From Clytia hemisphaerica (Eukaryota > Cnidaria > Hydrozoa > Leptothecata > Clytiidae): 64,000 nucleotides of DNA. The first letter of the stretch is position 1; the number at the start of each line of letters is the position of its first letter. A program made the position numbers and the translations under genes. Positions 1-11,693 of this stretch are shown one piece after another. The stretch is from positions 744,001-808,000 of the forward strand of contig CACVBU010000237.1 in NCBI GenBank assembly GCA_902728285.1, in the 5' to 3' direction. Under the pieces are notes generated by a model. It was given only the letters and a program-made list of their open reading frames with translations. It had not been told where the DNA came from and did no database searches.

Positions 1-1884
1 AATTTTCAGAATGACTTTGTATCACCAAAAGCTTTAAAAGTATCAAGTTCTCGTTTCAAACTGGAGAGGTCGAAAAAAATCGATAAACTTGGGAAAGGTG
101 TATAGGATAGGAGATAGGTAGTGTTTCTTCTAAAAAGGCAATGTAGAAGTCACGGGGGCGGCAGAAAAATAAAAAATTTTGTAACGAAATTAAATCATGA
201 ACTTCTAACGACTGGACGGAGAGCTCCTCATATATGCGCGTAGTTTTCATTGTTTCAAATAAATAGGATGATGACGTTCTGTTCACGTGATATTGCATCA
301 GAAAAAGTCGAGGTCTCGATAACCCAGTTGTTGTGATTTGTATGAATGTCGGGCAAAAAAACAATCTTTTTCGAAAGCACTCTCCCTCCATCAGTGTGAA
401 GTGGAAATTTTTGACTTTTACAAGCTTTTTCATCAAAATATCGACAATATCTTTTATCTATCTATTCACATCCAAATATAAAGGTAGGAGTTGAATATTT
501 ATTTCTTTTTTCTATGAAAAGAGAGGGAAAAGTATGTTGTTGGAATGAGAATGCTGACAGGCTGATGAGATTTCTTCGACTCTCTAACTAAAATCATTAA
601 ATTTTTTTTGCCCTCTTATACATTACTGATAGTACAGGAAACAATTTAGCAAATGTGCTTTCGAAGAACTACTACCCTACTACCTTCACTGTCCTTCACT
701 CAAATGTATAGAAAATTAAATAATATATACCTTGTCAAAATTGCTTTTTTTAAAGAGTACATTTTTTTACATTTTTTAGGATTCTCATTCTGTGGTGTCA
801 ACAACAGAAAATGGTTATATCCACGACTAACATTTATTCATTGAACGGGATTTGTATGAGGAGCAGATGAGAGATGCTGATGTCAAGAAAGATGAATTAC
901 ATGTATTTATGATAAATCATACGTTATGATGTTTGACGTTACTCCCCAGCTGGATTGATCTAAACCAATGTCGTTAATCAACTGGTCAAATTCTAATAAA
1001 AAGCAAAGCTTTTAAGAAAGTTTGTTATTAAATCTCTCACACACGCAGAAAAAAATCGATATCCCTTTCTTTAAATTGACATTATACAGCATTATAATGA
1101 CAGGACTTATTTGGAAATGAATTTCTAAATTGAACATGTGATAGTTTGGTATATTATATATGACTTTCCTGACTATACTTTATGTCAGTTTGGTCAAACT
1201 TTGTTAAAATATTGGAAAATACACATGAAAGACTGCAATGGAATGATGGTCAGCTTTTTTGTTATTTTGTTTGCTGACAATATTGACACTCCCAGCGATG
1301 GTAAGGTCATAGCTGCACAATGACCAAAATTTGTACGTGAACATAAATTGGCAGTGACTCTGGAATGTAGTGGCAAAAATCAATTTTTATTTAGAAATTT
1401 TATTTCAAAAATTTGATTGAATTTACTTATGTTATTTTGGTAATGAAACTGAAAACTTTTTCTACTGTAATTAGGATGATTTTAATTTATTAGACTGAAA
1501 CAAAGATTAATTTCAAAAGCTTTATAAAAATATTGGAGTCCAAAACAACAGTGCTGACATTTTGCTGAATGTATTTAAATTTTACTTTAATTTTGAGGTG
1601 GTATTTCGGTTAAGAAAGTGCTGAGCTATCTAGAAATTAGTTCAAACATATTTTACTTTAGCTGAATTTTATTGATTTACTAATTTTATGTACAATTTTT
1701 TTTAATGTTTACAGGATAAATCTCTATGCTGTGGAATTTGATCAGTCTTTTAAATTTTCACAAAGCAATAAATTACAGTATTTCAAAGACCTAAATCATG
1801 TGTGTGCATATCTTTTTCAATTTTACAATTTCTGAAATGAAACCTGTTTAATACCACCACATTTCAACAACATTTCACAATTTT
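1..1884. other. Non-coding flank, no supported gene
   Basis: About 1.9 kb upstream of the Ngaro element. The first ~105 bases reappear inverted at about 34525-34625, inside an intron of the CCDC42-like gene, so the window starts inside a dispersed repeat. A 126-codon frame on the minus strand (56-436) has no recognisable domain and overlaps that repeat, so I do not call it a gene. The rest is AT-rich sequence in which I see nothing. Confidence 0.5.
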
Positions 1885-2062
1885 AGTGTCTGATATATGT
1901 TTTTGTATATCAGGGAACCCTGATAGATGCAATTGGTTTGTTTTGGTCTTAATCCGGACTCTTGATTTAGCCTCACTTTCATGCCCCTTATTAGGCCACA
2001 GATTTTCCACATGGGCCTTTTTCAGTTCTTCAGTTCTTCAGTGCAGACTGCTGTTTTTTGCT
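1885..2062 (+). repeat. Ngaro split direct repeat A1 (left end)
   Basis: It starts at gtgtctgatatatg and ends at ctgttttttgct, and matches 16318-16489 closely. The main difference is a few extra bases near 1917-1925, just after the tgtatatcag segment. Confidence 0.85.
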
Positions 2063-2101
2063 GTTTTCATATTTATCTCCTGTTACTGTTTATCTGTCAA
2101 A

Positions 2102-2654
2102 ATGCTTGCTGAAAGACTATTCTTTTCAATACTTATGTTCCTGACTACTCCACCTGGTACTCCAACCAGTGAGGATACTGGTACCAGAAAGAAAAAATGC
2201 CCTGGATGCCAAAGAAGTCATGACTTACATGATTTTGGTCATCCAAGCAAAAACTGCCAAGGTCCACCTCCACCGCCGTCTCCGTCTTCTTCTCCATCTA
2301 CACGAAATCGTCGCTCATCTGCTGAAAACACAAGGAAAAGCCCCGATTCTCGTCCCTTCTCAACAGAGCAGATGGATCATTACCGCCAACATCTTCGAGA
2401 TCCTAAAAATCAAGAAACTGAGCTCCTGGAATCGATCAGACGTGACAAAGAGAACCAACTTCGTGAAGAAGAAAACGTTTTGATTGAGGAAATTAAACGA
2501 CAGACAGAGAAACTCCAACGTTTAAAAGACTCTAGAAGTCAACAACATTCGTCTCGCTCCGCCCCGCCGCCCGAAACACGCAACAGTTCCTCAGGGGAAA
2601 ACCTTACAGCTCAATCCGCCATTTTAAATAATTTTCATGCCGATTCCATGTCTA
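2102..2654 (+). pseudogene. Ngaro gag, piece 1 (N-terminal)
   Basis: This is the first part of the retroelement structural protein. I take the first ATG after repeat A1 (2102), although 2134 is also possible; the frame is open further upstream into A1, which is probably untranslated. Visible features are a Cys/His cluster (CPGCQRSHDLH, then HPSKNC), a Pro/Ser-rich linker, and a strongly charged coiled-coil stretch rich in E, K and R at about residues 95-140. The frame is broken at 2654, where a TA-flanked MITE is inserted; beyond it the frame is read only as junk to 2737. It continues in the same protein frame at 3328. A structural role in particle assembly and RNA binding is inferred from position and the Cys/His cluster. 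Confidence 0.7.
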
Positions 2655-3325
2655 CTTTAACCGGATTAATTTTCGCGAGATTAAATTTCGCGAGCTCAAA
2701 AATTCGCGAAATTTTTTGGATTTATTTTCGCGAATGAGCCCTTTGAAAAATTTCGCGTGGATTTAATTTCGCGAATGAGCCTTTTCAAAAATTTCGCGTG
2801 GATTTAATTTTGCGAAGGGAAGAAATTAAAAAATAAATTACTTCAGTCATCTTTACGATTTTCTTGAAACTTGACAATTTTGCTAAAAACAACTATGGTA
2901 CAAAAATTACAATTCTTTCTCATCATCAAAATTTTCAAAAATGTCAAATGCAGAGCGTTGCTTCTCTGGCAAAACCCACGCATCCTCGTCGTCATCTTCG
3001 CTGTTATCTTCTCAAGAGAAAAAGTCCCAAAATGTGGAAAATGAGGAAAGTGATGTAGTCATAATAGATTAGATATTGTCAATTTTAAAGATGTATTATT
3101 CATATCATTGTGTCATAAAAGGAAAAAAAGTGAACTAAGAAAAGCAAAATTAAAAAAAAACCCAGGTGGATTTATTTTCGCGAATGACCCCTTTGAAAAA
3201 TTTCGCGCGGATTTAATTTCGCGAACGAGCTATCCCAAACGATTTCGCGAGTTTTATTTTCGCGAAAATGGCGAAAATTCGCGAAACCGCGAAATTTAAT
3301 CTCGCGAAAATTAATCCGGTTAAAG
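2655..3325. mobile_element. MITE of the CGCGAA-motif family, TA target duplication
   Basis: Terminal inverted repeats begin CTTTAACCGGATTAA and end TTAATCCGGTTAAAG, flanked by TA on both sides (2653-2654 and 3326-3327). The interior repeats ATTTAATTTCGCGAA-like units near both ends. Excision leaving one TA joins the flanking gag frame exactly. The TA duplication suggests mobilisation by a Tc1/mariner-type transposase; no coding frame is present. At 671 bp it is longer than its relatives and probably contains unrelated filler at about 2830-3160. Confidence 0.8.
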
Positions 3326-3327
3326 TA

Positions 3328-3767
3328 CTTTGCTTCACCGCCCGCTTCTTTCTTCTCAACAACAACAACAACAAACTTTGAATCCTGGCTCTTCGTTTGG
3401 TAATGTTCTTCCCTTTTTGAATTCTGGCTCGACCGCTGAACCTTCTTCTACTCGTCAGAACGAACTTTTTCTTCGCCCAACACGCACCAACGACGTTACC
3501 AGAGGTAAAGCTTTACGTATAGTGGACTTTGTTTCTCGTATTCGACCTGCTGAGGATGAAAAAGTTTTGTCTTATGACAACAATTGTAAACTTGCCTTGA
3601 TTTTACAGGACTCTAAACCCAAACTTTCTAGTGTTACAGTTGAACAATTTAATATTGCTAATTTGAGAATTTTTTACGAGTTACTTTTTTCCGGGAAGCT
3701 TTCCACCCTTTTCCATGTACAGGAGTACCTTTCTTATGCGATTAAGGTCTTAGAGCTGGCAACTAAG
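3328..3767 (+). pseudogene. Ngaro gag, piece 2
   Basis: Continuation of gag after the 2655-3325 insertion. It opens with a polyglutamine run (CAA repeats at 3360-3374) and a Ser/Asn-rich linker. A more ordered segment follows, rich in Leu, Lys and Phe (about 3530-3767). The frame ends functionally at 3767 where the 4.2 kb element begins, and resumes at 8024 after the duplicated GCAACTAAG, whose three codons are in frame in both copies. I recognise no named domain in this piece. Confidence 0.65.
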
Positions 3768-5155
3768 CACCCTCGCGAGCCAGGGCCGATAAACGATTCT
3801 GCGACTTAAAGAGGCCAGTACCGTAAAATTGGAGGAATCGTTTAGGGCCCTGGTACTTTAGAAGAGAAAATATCAAGAATCTTGATATTTTTCGACCTTT
3901 GGACTCTGGCAGCTTGAGTGTGGGCAATATGTTGCGAAGACAAGTACAGCCGAGCTGCGAGCACACTTACTAAAATAATTTATATCAAAATGCTGTAAAT
4001 AGTTCTTCTCCGTATGACCATTTGGCATGGGAAAAGAAAATAATGTTGATTTGGACATTTGGAAGGGAAATGCAAGTAGAAAATGACTGTGTTTGTTGTT
4101 TGGAATAGAGAATGGCTTTCCTCTGTCTTTTAATGGTTTTTTACTGGCTCAAAATAAATTAGTAGCCTTGCAATAAGTCTCAACTTCCAGTGACTGTTTT
4201 TTAAATTTGGCTCTCTGATATGGATATTTTTTTGTGGTGAAGTTTTAGGGTTGGGCCTTGGGTGCACACAGAAAACTGCTGTGAACTGGTCTTAAACAGT
4301 TAAGCTATAAATTAACTGGCTTTAAACACACTCATCAAATCTAAAGAAATTTTAACCTTGAAATTATTGCTTTCTTTCTCACTTTTAGATTATGTGAAAA
4401 ATAAATAAAACATTTTCATCAGCTCTAATGCTTTGCAGGCTGACTCTGCTGATGCTGCTCATCCAAAAAGAATTTTTATATCCAGCCTCAAGAATGTAAA
4501 CTCCATATTGTCCACCCATATCATGTCACCACAGCTGGGAACGATGAACGACAGTAGCAGTAGGATGAATTCAATCAGATTTTTGTACAACAACATAATG
4601 TTTTTGTGTGTAAAAACATGAAAAGTATCATGTCCTCAACATCATCATTGCATCTTGCTTTTGTGACTAATTGGCTGATTGGAATAAGCATGAGCTATAA
4701 AAACTCTGAGAGATTGCACCAACTGTATTTGTTAGCCCTGGTTTTCCAGGATGCTAAATAACTAAATGCATTGCTCAGTCATCAGGCAGTGTCAGTTGAA
4801 GTTAATTTTAAACATTTGGTCACTGTTATGATGTTTAACTGGTTTAAATAATAAGAAAGAAAAGATTGATGGACACTTTATGGACTGTGTAACAATTATG
4901 AGTGAAAATGCTTGATCTTTGTTACTCTGGCAAAAATTGCGAAAAAATAAGAATTTGGGGAATACAATTACTTTGGAGAGAACTTATTTTGGCAAGGAGC
5001 TAAATAAAATAGAATTTTTTATAAATGTGGTTTTGAAGAGAAATGCAATTTTTGATTTTGGCAAAAACTAATTTGGGCAAATACCACAGTATATAAAGTG
5101 GTTCTTTTATGCTAAAAAATTAGTGTTTCAAATAGAACTTTGGGGTTACTTATTA

Positions 5156-5581
5156 GGGACCGTCCACATCAGTCCACATAGTACGTATACCCACTAAAAT
5201 GTCAAAAATTGAGTATATATATACCCCTCCCCCTACAGGCAAGCAGATGCAAATAGCTATACCCCCTGGTGAGTACGTACTTTTTTCATTCACACCCCCT
5301 CCCCTGGCTGAAAAAAAAATCAAATTCAAAAGGCTTGGGTTTTCCCCTTTTTCTATGAGAGAGAAACAGCTGATATTTTGTAAGGAATAAGCGAATAATA
5401 ATTCTCTTTTTATTCTCTTTCAACCAATTTTACAAGCAAAAAAAGGGCTGTGAATTTTTTTTTCTGCGTACTTACTTTTTCTTCCGACCCCTTCCCCTCT
5501 GTACGCAAGCATATGCTTTTGAGAAGACACCCCATCTCCCCCTTGCGTACGTACGTGCGTACGTACTATGTGGACGGCCCC
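5156..5581. mobile_element. PIF/Harbinger-type MITE with TTA target duplication, nested in the 4.2 kb element
   Basis: The ends are GGGACCGTCCACAT and ATGTGGACGGCCCC, flanked by TTA at 5153-5155 and 5582-5584. A 3-bp TTA duplication is typical of PIF/Harbinger. The terminal repeats continue into AGTACGTA-rich sequence. The left terminus carries a small internal duplication (cagtccacat) absent from the other copy at 63046-63820. There is no coding frame. Confidence 0.75.
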
Positions 5582-5727
5582 TTAGGAAAATCACTGGAAA
5601 TTTTAATTCTAGCAAGAACTTATTAGGGGCCCTTATTATGGCGAGGCAGGGTGAGGAAGCAATTCTTTCAATTTTGGCGATAACTAATTTTGGTGAATTT
5701 TGTTCTGTTACTATATCATCATTCATT

Positions 5728-5751
5728 AAGAATTTATTTATTTATTTATTT
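5728..5751. repeat. Short (ATTT)n microsatellite
   Basis: A run of about five ATTT units. The corresponding place in the inverted copy (about 62876-62891) has a shorter run. Confidence 0.6.
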
Positions 5752-6209
5752 AGAGAACACATTGAATTATGTAAAATACCCATTTGAAATTTTATGAAAA
5801 TTTTAATGCTAGCTATGGATCATTGTATAGAGTTTGGAATTAAATTCTCATTAATAAGAGTTTTCTGACTAGTAAAATGAATTTGATATTCTTGTGTGAA
5901 TCTTTATACGTGCCATTTTTAAGATTTTTCTTGTGAATCTTTAAACGATTTTCAACTCAAGGGTTTTGATAAAAAAAACATGGTGTAATAAGTTTTTTAG
6001 AGATTTGGCAGATGATCAAAAGAAATCTGCAGGAATACATTTTACATGAAACTTTAATAAACTTGGAACATTTCGTTTTATTCAATTAACAAAAAAAGTT
6101 AGAAATATTTACTGGTCCTATGGAAAATGCTCATGGGAAAGGCTTGAAAATAATATTAGATTTTGTTGAATTTCAATATTAAAAAGAGGTCGATTGTAAT
6201 CAAGGACTA

Positions 6210-6518
6210 CCTTAAAGGAATAAATTATGACGGAAATAAAATTTGGTGGATTTACCAGGAATTCCGCCATACGTCAAATTAAATTCCCGCCAAATTTAAT
6301 TTATCTTGTGTATTCTCCAAATTTGTGCTATTTCAGGCCTTAAAAACAGGTTTTTGTTTATTCGGTAACAATTTTTGGCCCAAAATTTCCTTCAACCGCC
6401 AAATTAAATTCTCGCCTAATTTTTTTTTTTCTAGCAATCCGCCAAATTAAATTCCTCTGAAAAAACTTTTTCAACCACCCGCCAAATTAAATTCCTGCCA
6501 AAATTTCTTCCTTCAAGG
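6210..6518. mobile_element. MITE of the GGCGAAT-motif family, TA target duplication
   Basis: It is flanked by TA (6208-6209 and 6519-6520), with termini CCTTAAAGGAA and TTCCTTCAAGG. The interior is made of CGCCAAATTAAATT units. It is also present at the same place in the inverted copy (62086-62432), so it inserted before the host element was duplicated. Confidence 0.7.
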
Positions 6519-8023
6519 TATTATTATCAATTTTGTCAAGTCTCGAGAACAGTGAAGGTAAAGTACAGTAATTCCAAATTTTATTTTTGCCTTTAATGGT
6601 TCCTAATTTTTGATTGAAAAAAGTTCCAAAAATTAATCTTGTTTTATCAGTCCTTACAGCTTCAAAGTATCAGATGCTTTAAAATGAAACAGCTTTGCTC
6701 CAAAGAAAATGTGACATTTACAAAAAAAAGTAGAGATAAGTATTCAATTTTTTTTAGTAAATTTCTCAATCATTTTGTATCAAAATAACAGAACTTGAAC
6801 TGAAAAGACATATATAATCTTAAAGTTCTATTCTGGAATTTTGACCAAAATGTAGTTGATTGCTATCTTTTGAAACAATGTCCATCTATAAAATAATAAA
6901 ATTTGACACTTAATGCAGCTTATCAAATTTATTGAAATTTTGTTATGTAGCAAATCAGAACATGATGACGACAGTGAAACATAATCTTTAGGTCAGAATA
7001 AATTCAACTGAAATCCAAAAAAGTCTAACATGTCATAATTGATAATCTAGATGACAGATTTGTTATATGTTTGCATAAATTTTATCCCGATAAAAAAACT
7101 TCCAGCTTCAACATTTTTTGTCAAATTCAGTCCAATATACACACTGTACCATACTAGTTTGTATACTTTTTTACATTTACGGTCAATATAAATAAATTTT
7201 CAGTCTGGTAATAGGATATGTTTAAAGAATTGTTTTCGCATGTCTTTTTCAATACTTGAAGTTTCTTGCTTTTACACATTCATCGGTTGATTAGAATTGT
7301 CTGAATTGTTCACATAATTGCCAAGCTTTTAATTGTATAAACCATAACCAGAACATTTTTGCAATGAGTTTGTATTGTACGTAGTCTCAAGTTTTTCTGA
7401 AAAAGCTTCTTCACCGATCAGTTCATTTTGACTACCAGTCAAGCAATCACTGGAGATGTATGCTTTTTTCTTTTTCATACTCCTGATGCCCATGGTCATA
7501 GACAAGATAGATGTCTTCAAAATGTATAAACATCAGTCAGTCATTCATCACGAGTGATCAGATTATAAAGAAACATGCAAGATTGCTGTTGGAAATCAGC
7601 TCAAGCAAAACAATTATATGTGGACAGCAGAGGGTCTTTTCGAGTGAATCTTTAAACTATTTTCCATAGTCATTTTGTCTTTCTGTAAAAAATCGTTTTA
7701 CAAGCAGTTCCAGTTCGCTCAGTTCAGGGACTGCTTATCAAGGTCTCGTAGTATTTCTCTGCCAATCAAGTTTCATTTAAATGACATTTTGCAATTTTGT
7801 CAATTGATTGGTTTGCCAAGAGTTCTTCATACTTCAACTTCTTCATGTTGAGAATCTGTCTTTGACTTTTAAATTTACTATTTACATCAGCCATTCATTA
7901 CATATTTAGCTTGTTTTGATTTTTTCAAATTCTCGGAATTTGTAAAATGGCGGGATCATGCTAATCGACATACGTTTCGCGTACATGCCTAAAAGTACTT
8001 TCGTTTTTAAAGTGGCAACTAAG

Positions 8024-8329
8024 TACACATGGCAATCCGTGTTGCAATATGACGATGAATTTCGGATTTTGCAACATACTTATGGGTTCTCGTGGAGTAC
8101 TGACCATAGCCATCTACATGAGGTTGTTCTTATACCTCGCTGGGCTGCAAAGCTACCTCGTGGGCTTGGGCATGGCACTGATACTTCCTCACCCAAGATT
8201 GATTTTCTCTCCTCAGGTCTTGCGGGTAACAGTAAGGTTTCTGGTCCTCCCACAATGACACATCTCTCGTCCGGCTCTGAGATTTGTCGGATGTTTAATT
8301 CAAGAAAAGGTTGTCAGAAGTCACCCTGC
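8024..8329 (+). pseudogene. Ngaro gag, piece 3 with first half of a CCCH zinc finger
   Basis: Resumes gag directly after the duplicated target codons. The aromatic- and His-rich stretch leads to SGSEICRMFNSRKGC, followed by QKSPCRF, the first three cysteines of a C-x8-C-x4-C-x3-H finger of the kind found in DIRS/Ngaro gag proteins. The LINE inserted right after the third Cys, and the finger's His lies at 13427, over 5 kb away. The apparent frame running on to 8407 is LINE 3' tail and not part of the gene. Confidence 0.68.
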
Positions 8330-8746
8330 AGGTTCACTTCAATTCAATTCAATTCAATTCAAAGTAATTTATTCGCCTGCATATCATTAAAAATTTACAT
8401 ATTTTAAGTTTGTATAAATTAGGGGAGGAATGCAGGCCAGGAGTCCATCCAATAGACGTACCGTCTAATCAAATGGAATGAACACCTGGTCGCGTGAGCT
8501 GGTCATGTCGAATATCATTATGGGAGGTATCTTAAGGGTTATTAAAACTATTTAAACATTAACAATCAGAATAAAAACAATGTAACCTAACCATAAATAA
8601 ACAATAAAAAAAGGAAAAAATAATAACAATGCATACAAAAAATATGACATCAACTATTGAAAAACCTGAAAAATATTAATTGTCATTGTATGTGAATTTC
8701 AAGGTTTTGTAGAGATGAACTTTCATTTTCAAGGTATGCGAGAGGA

Positions 8747-9121
8747 TTAGATGTGAAGGAAGTCTCTAACCTTCTTTTTGATCGTATATTCAGATAATGG
8801 TCTAAGATCAGTCTTTGTATGTAATAATAGTTGGTTCCAAATTAAAAGTGATTGATATTTTATGGATCTCAATCCAAAGTTGAGTGTTTTTGCCTTGGGG
8901 CGCTCTAAAAGTTTCAGGTAACTATTTCTTGTGTGATAAATGTGTGTCAGGGTTTTGTAGTTTAACACGTTTGTAACGGCTTCAGGAGAAAGATTAGATA
9001 GAGTTTGATGTACAAGTTGAATATTGAATTTGATAACAGTATTTGGTAAAGTTGGGATTTTAAGGTTTTGAAAAAGAGGGGAAGTCTCAGCATTAAAATC
9101 TGAAAAGTTAGAATACGCAAA
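8747..9121 (-). pseudogene. LINE ORF2, C-terminal piece after a frameshift
   Basis: About 125 codons in a frame different from the main RT frame, joining it near 9118. It contains the conserved post-RT region of CR1/Jockey elements, with a tail rich in Asn, Leu and Lys (for example SIKYQSLLIWNQL). In intact relatives this follows the RT thumb without interruption. The frameshift point lies around the sequence encoding GKLQKDVC, where the upstream frame stops after three more codons. Confidence 0.72.
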
Positions 9122-11478
9122 CATCTTTTTGTAATTTTCCTATTCGAGAGTTTTGAGTAAGGCCTTGTCCCCAGATAATTGTTGCGTAAGACATATGAGA
9201 GTGGAACATAGCATAGTATAAAGTTTTGAGAACTAGTTGTGGAACAAAGTGGCGTAGTTTGGACAAAATACCATTAGATCTTCTAAGCTTTGTGGATAAA
9301 TGATCAAAGTGAAAATTCCAGGCTAGAAATTCATCTAGAATGAGACCAAGATATTTGACATGCTTTGTGAATTTTAAGGCGTGTCCTTCAAGGTAAAGAT
9401 TCATAGAGTAAGGTACAGATTTATGTTTGCTTCTGAACAAAATGACCTCTGTTTTCGCAGTGTTAAGAGAAATTTTATTCGCACGAAGCCAAGAAGAAAG
9501 TTTAACTAGATCAGAGTTCACTTTGGTTTCGAGTGAATTCAAATTTGAGTCAGACGAAAGAAGGCAGGTATCATCAGCAAAGAGGTTGGTTTCGCTATTC
9601 AATATAGCTTGAGGAAGGTCATTTATGTAAATTAGAAAGAGTAGTGGTCCTAATACAGAGCCCTGAGGAACTCCATGTTTAACAGTTCGTTTTGAAGAAT
9701 CGTGTCCAGAAATTGACACATATTGTTTCCTATTAGTTAAGTAAGATCGAAACCAGAGATTTGCAATGCCTCGTATTCCATAATGCTGTAGTTTAGATAA
9801 GAGAATTTCATGGTCAACAGTATCGAAAGCTTTTTGGAGATCGATGAAAACCCCGCAAGAATACAGACCCCTATCTATGTTTGATCGAATTTTTTCTGTT
9901 AGATTTATCAAAGCGTGTGTGGTAGAGTATTTGTTGCGGAATCCAAATTGATTTTTAAAGATACTTTTATTTTCATCAAGGAATTTTACAACTCTGAATT
10001 TAATTAGCTTTTCAAATATTTTATCAATATTAGAAAGAAGGGAAATTGGTCTGAAATTATTAGGATCGTATGGTGAGCCTTTATTTTTATAAACAGGTAT
10101 TACTTTTGCTACTTTTAGAGCAGTTAGGAATTTACCTGACTGTATGGAAGTGTTAAATATATTAGCAAGAAGTTGAGCTATCTCAGCGAGAACAGATTTT
10201 AAAATTTTTGTTGGTATACTACATGGACCGTCAGATTTTGGTTTTAGAGCATTTATGATTTTAATAATTTCGTTAGCTTGTATTGGTTCAAAAAACAGAG
10301 AATTCATTGGTGAGTTGCGGAGAGTTTCATTAAAGTTACATTCCTTGTCATTCACGTTTATAGTGTATCGTATTTTATCAGCTACGGTAGCAAAATATTT
10401 GTTTAGTTCTTCAGTTGTTACTTTTGGGTCTGATGTTACTTGCCCATTTATGTTTAGAGAGATTATTGTACTTTTATGTTTTTTTTTACTTTCAATTAGT
10501 TCGTATACACCACTCCAAATTCTCTTACTGTTTTTTAAGTTATCTTGAAAATAATTCTTATAGTGGTTATTTTTACTTCTTCTGCAGAGTTTTACGATCT
10601 GATTCCGGTAGAATTTGTATTTTGTATGTAGTTCATGTTTAATGATGTTATCTTTTTCCCGCGAGTAGGCCTTTAAGAGATGGTCTCTTTTAATGATGGA
10701 AGTTTTGATTCCTTTTGTTATCCATGGTTTAGCTCCTCTTTTAATTTGTCGATTAGAGAGTTTTTGTAGGGGTGCATGTATATCTATTAAAGTATTCATC
10801 CGATCAAAAAAGCTTTCAAATAAAAGATCTGGGTTATACGAGTCAGGATGCAAGATGTCATTCCAATCAATTTTATAAAAGTCTTCTTTGAATTTCTTGC
10901 TATCAAAGCTTTTCCATCTTCGATAGTATTTTGTTTCTTTGGAAAAATTTGTAGAGAAGTTTTCAAAAATAAGAAATTGAGGCAAATGATCAGATATACC
11001 AACTAAAAGATTTCCGGTCAGAGGTTTATGTTTCGCAGGAGTGAAGAAAATATTATCTATGAGTGTCCTTGACCTATCAGTGATTCTGGTAGGTAGAGAA
11101 ATACTAGGTAAGAGAAAAAAAGATTCAAGAGAATCTACGAAATTATTTACATGTGGAGAGGTACCACATTCTAGCAAGTTAATATTAAAATCACCCATAA
11201 GCACAAGGCGCTTATTTTCCTTGTTAGCTTTTTGTAAGAAGGGAATGAAAAAGTCGTTTGTAAAAGTTTCTATTTTCATGGTTGGATGTTTATAGATACA
11301 TCCAACAATGATATTTTCTTGTTTTTCAAATTGGAGCTCACAGAAAGTAGATTCAAGTTCCTTTTCACAATAAAGAGAGCGAGAGAGATCATTTCTAGAC
11401 TTGGATTTTAGATCATTGGAGATAAAGAGAGCGGTACCACCAGCACTAGATTTTGTGTTAGTAAAAAGTGACTTATAA
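9108..11478 (-). pseudogene. LINE ORF2, endonuclease/reverse transcriptase body
   Basis: It encodes most of the AP-type endonuclease and the complete reverse transcriptase used for target-primed insertion. Visible endonuclease motifs are GGTALFISNDL, VGCIYKHP, LMGDFNINLL and the SDH motif (GISDHLPQF). Reverse transcriptase blocks include NFRPISLLSNIDKIFEK, QFGFRNKYSTTHALI, DLQKAFDTVDHEILL, HGVPQGSVLGPLLFLIYIND and the catalytic LFADDTCLL. The frame is open for nearly 800 codons, which suggests a fairly recent copy. It is cut on the N-terminal side by the 11479-11693 insertion and on the C-terminal side by a frameshift. Clade assignment (CR1/L2 versus Jockey) needs a tree. Confidence 0.88.
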
Positions 11479-11693
11479 GGGGGGGGGGTTTTCACTTTTA
11501 CGGTACGACGGTATTGGGCCTTTTTTCCCCCGGTAAATCGGTATTACCAGAAAAAAACGACGGGATTACGGTATTTCATTTTCTACCGGTATCGGTATTT
11601 AGGTATTTCGGCTTCTTTTATCGACGGTACTACGGTATTTGACCCAAATTTTTGTCGGTATGACGGTATTTGAGACCCCTGAAAACCCCCCCC
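11479..11693. mobile_element. Small G/C-run foldback element inserted in LINE ORF2
   Basis: The left end is TTATAAGGGGGGG and the right end CCCCCCCTTATAA, with TTATAA on both sides (11473-11478 and 11694-11699). Removing it and one TTATAA restores the ORF2 frame through DGYKSLF. The interior is a degenerate array of CGGTATTACGGTATT-like units (11500-11680). No coding capacity. TTATAA is itself a palindrome, so the true duplication could be as short as TA. Confidence 0.75.

Larger units (their letters stand above)
3768..8014. mobile_element. 4.2 kb non-coding terminal element with 9-bp target duplication (copy 1)
   Basis: The target sequence GCAACTAAG occurs at 3759-3767 and again at 8015-8023, so the insertion is exactly 3768-8014. 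The ends are CACCCTCGCG and TTTTTAAAGTG, giving only a very short inverted terminus (CAC/GTG). The right two thirds (about 5129-8014) are repeated inverted at 60515-63849. No transposase frame is visible, so the copy is non-autonomous. A 9-bp duplication fits Mutator-like elements best, though an 8-bp hAT-type event with a chance extra match cannot be excluded. It contains two older passengers that are also in the second copy (5156-5581 and 6210-6518). Near the left end, about 3779-3858, is a foldback pairing ccagggccgataaacg with its near complement. Confidence 0.72.

Noticed and set aside
7958-8407. Separate 149-codon gene
   Set aside because: It is a composite: the end of the 4.2 kb element, a piece of Ngaro gag and the LINE tail.
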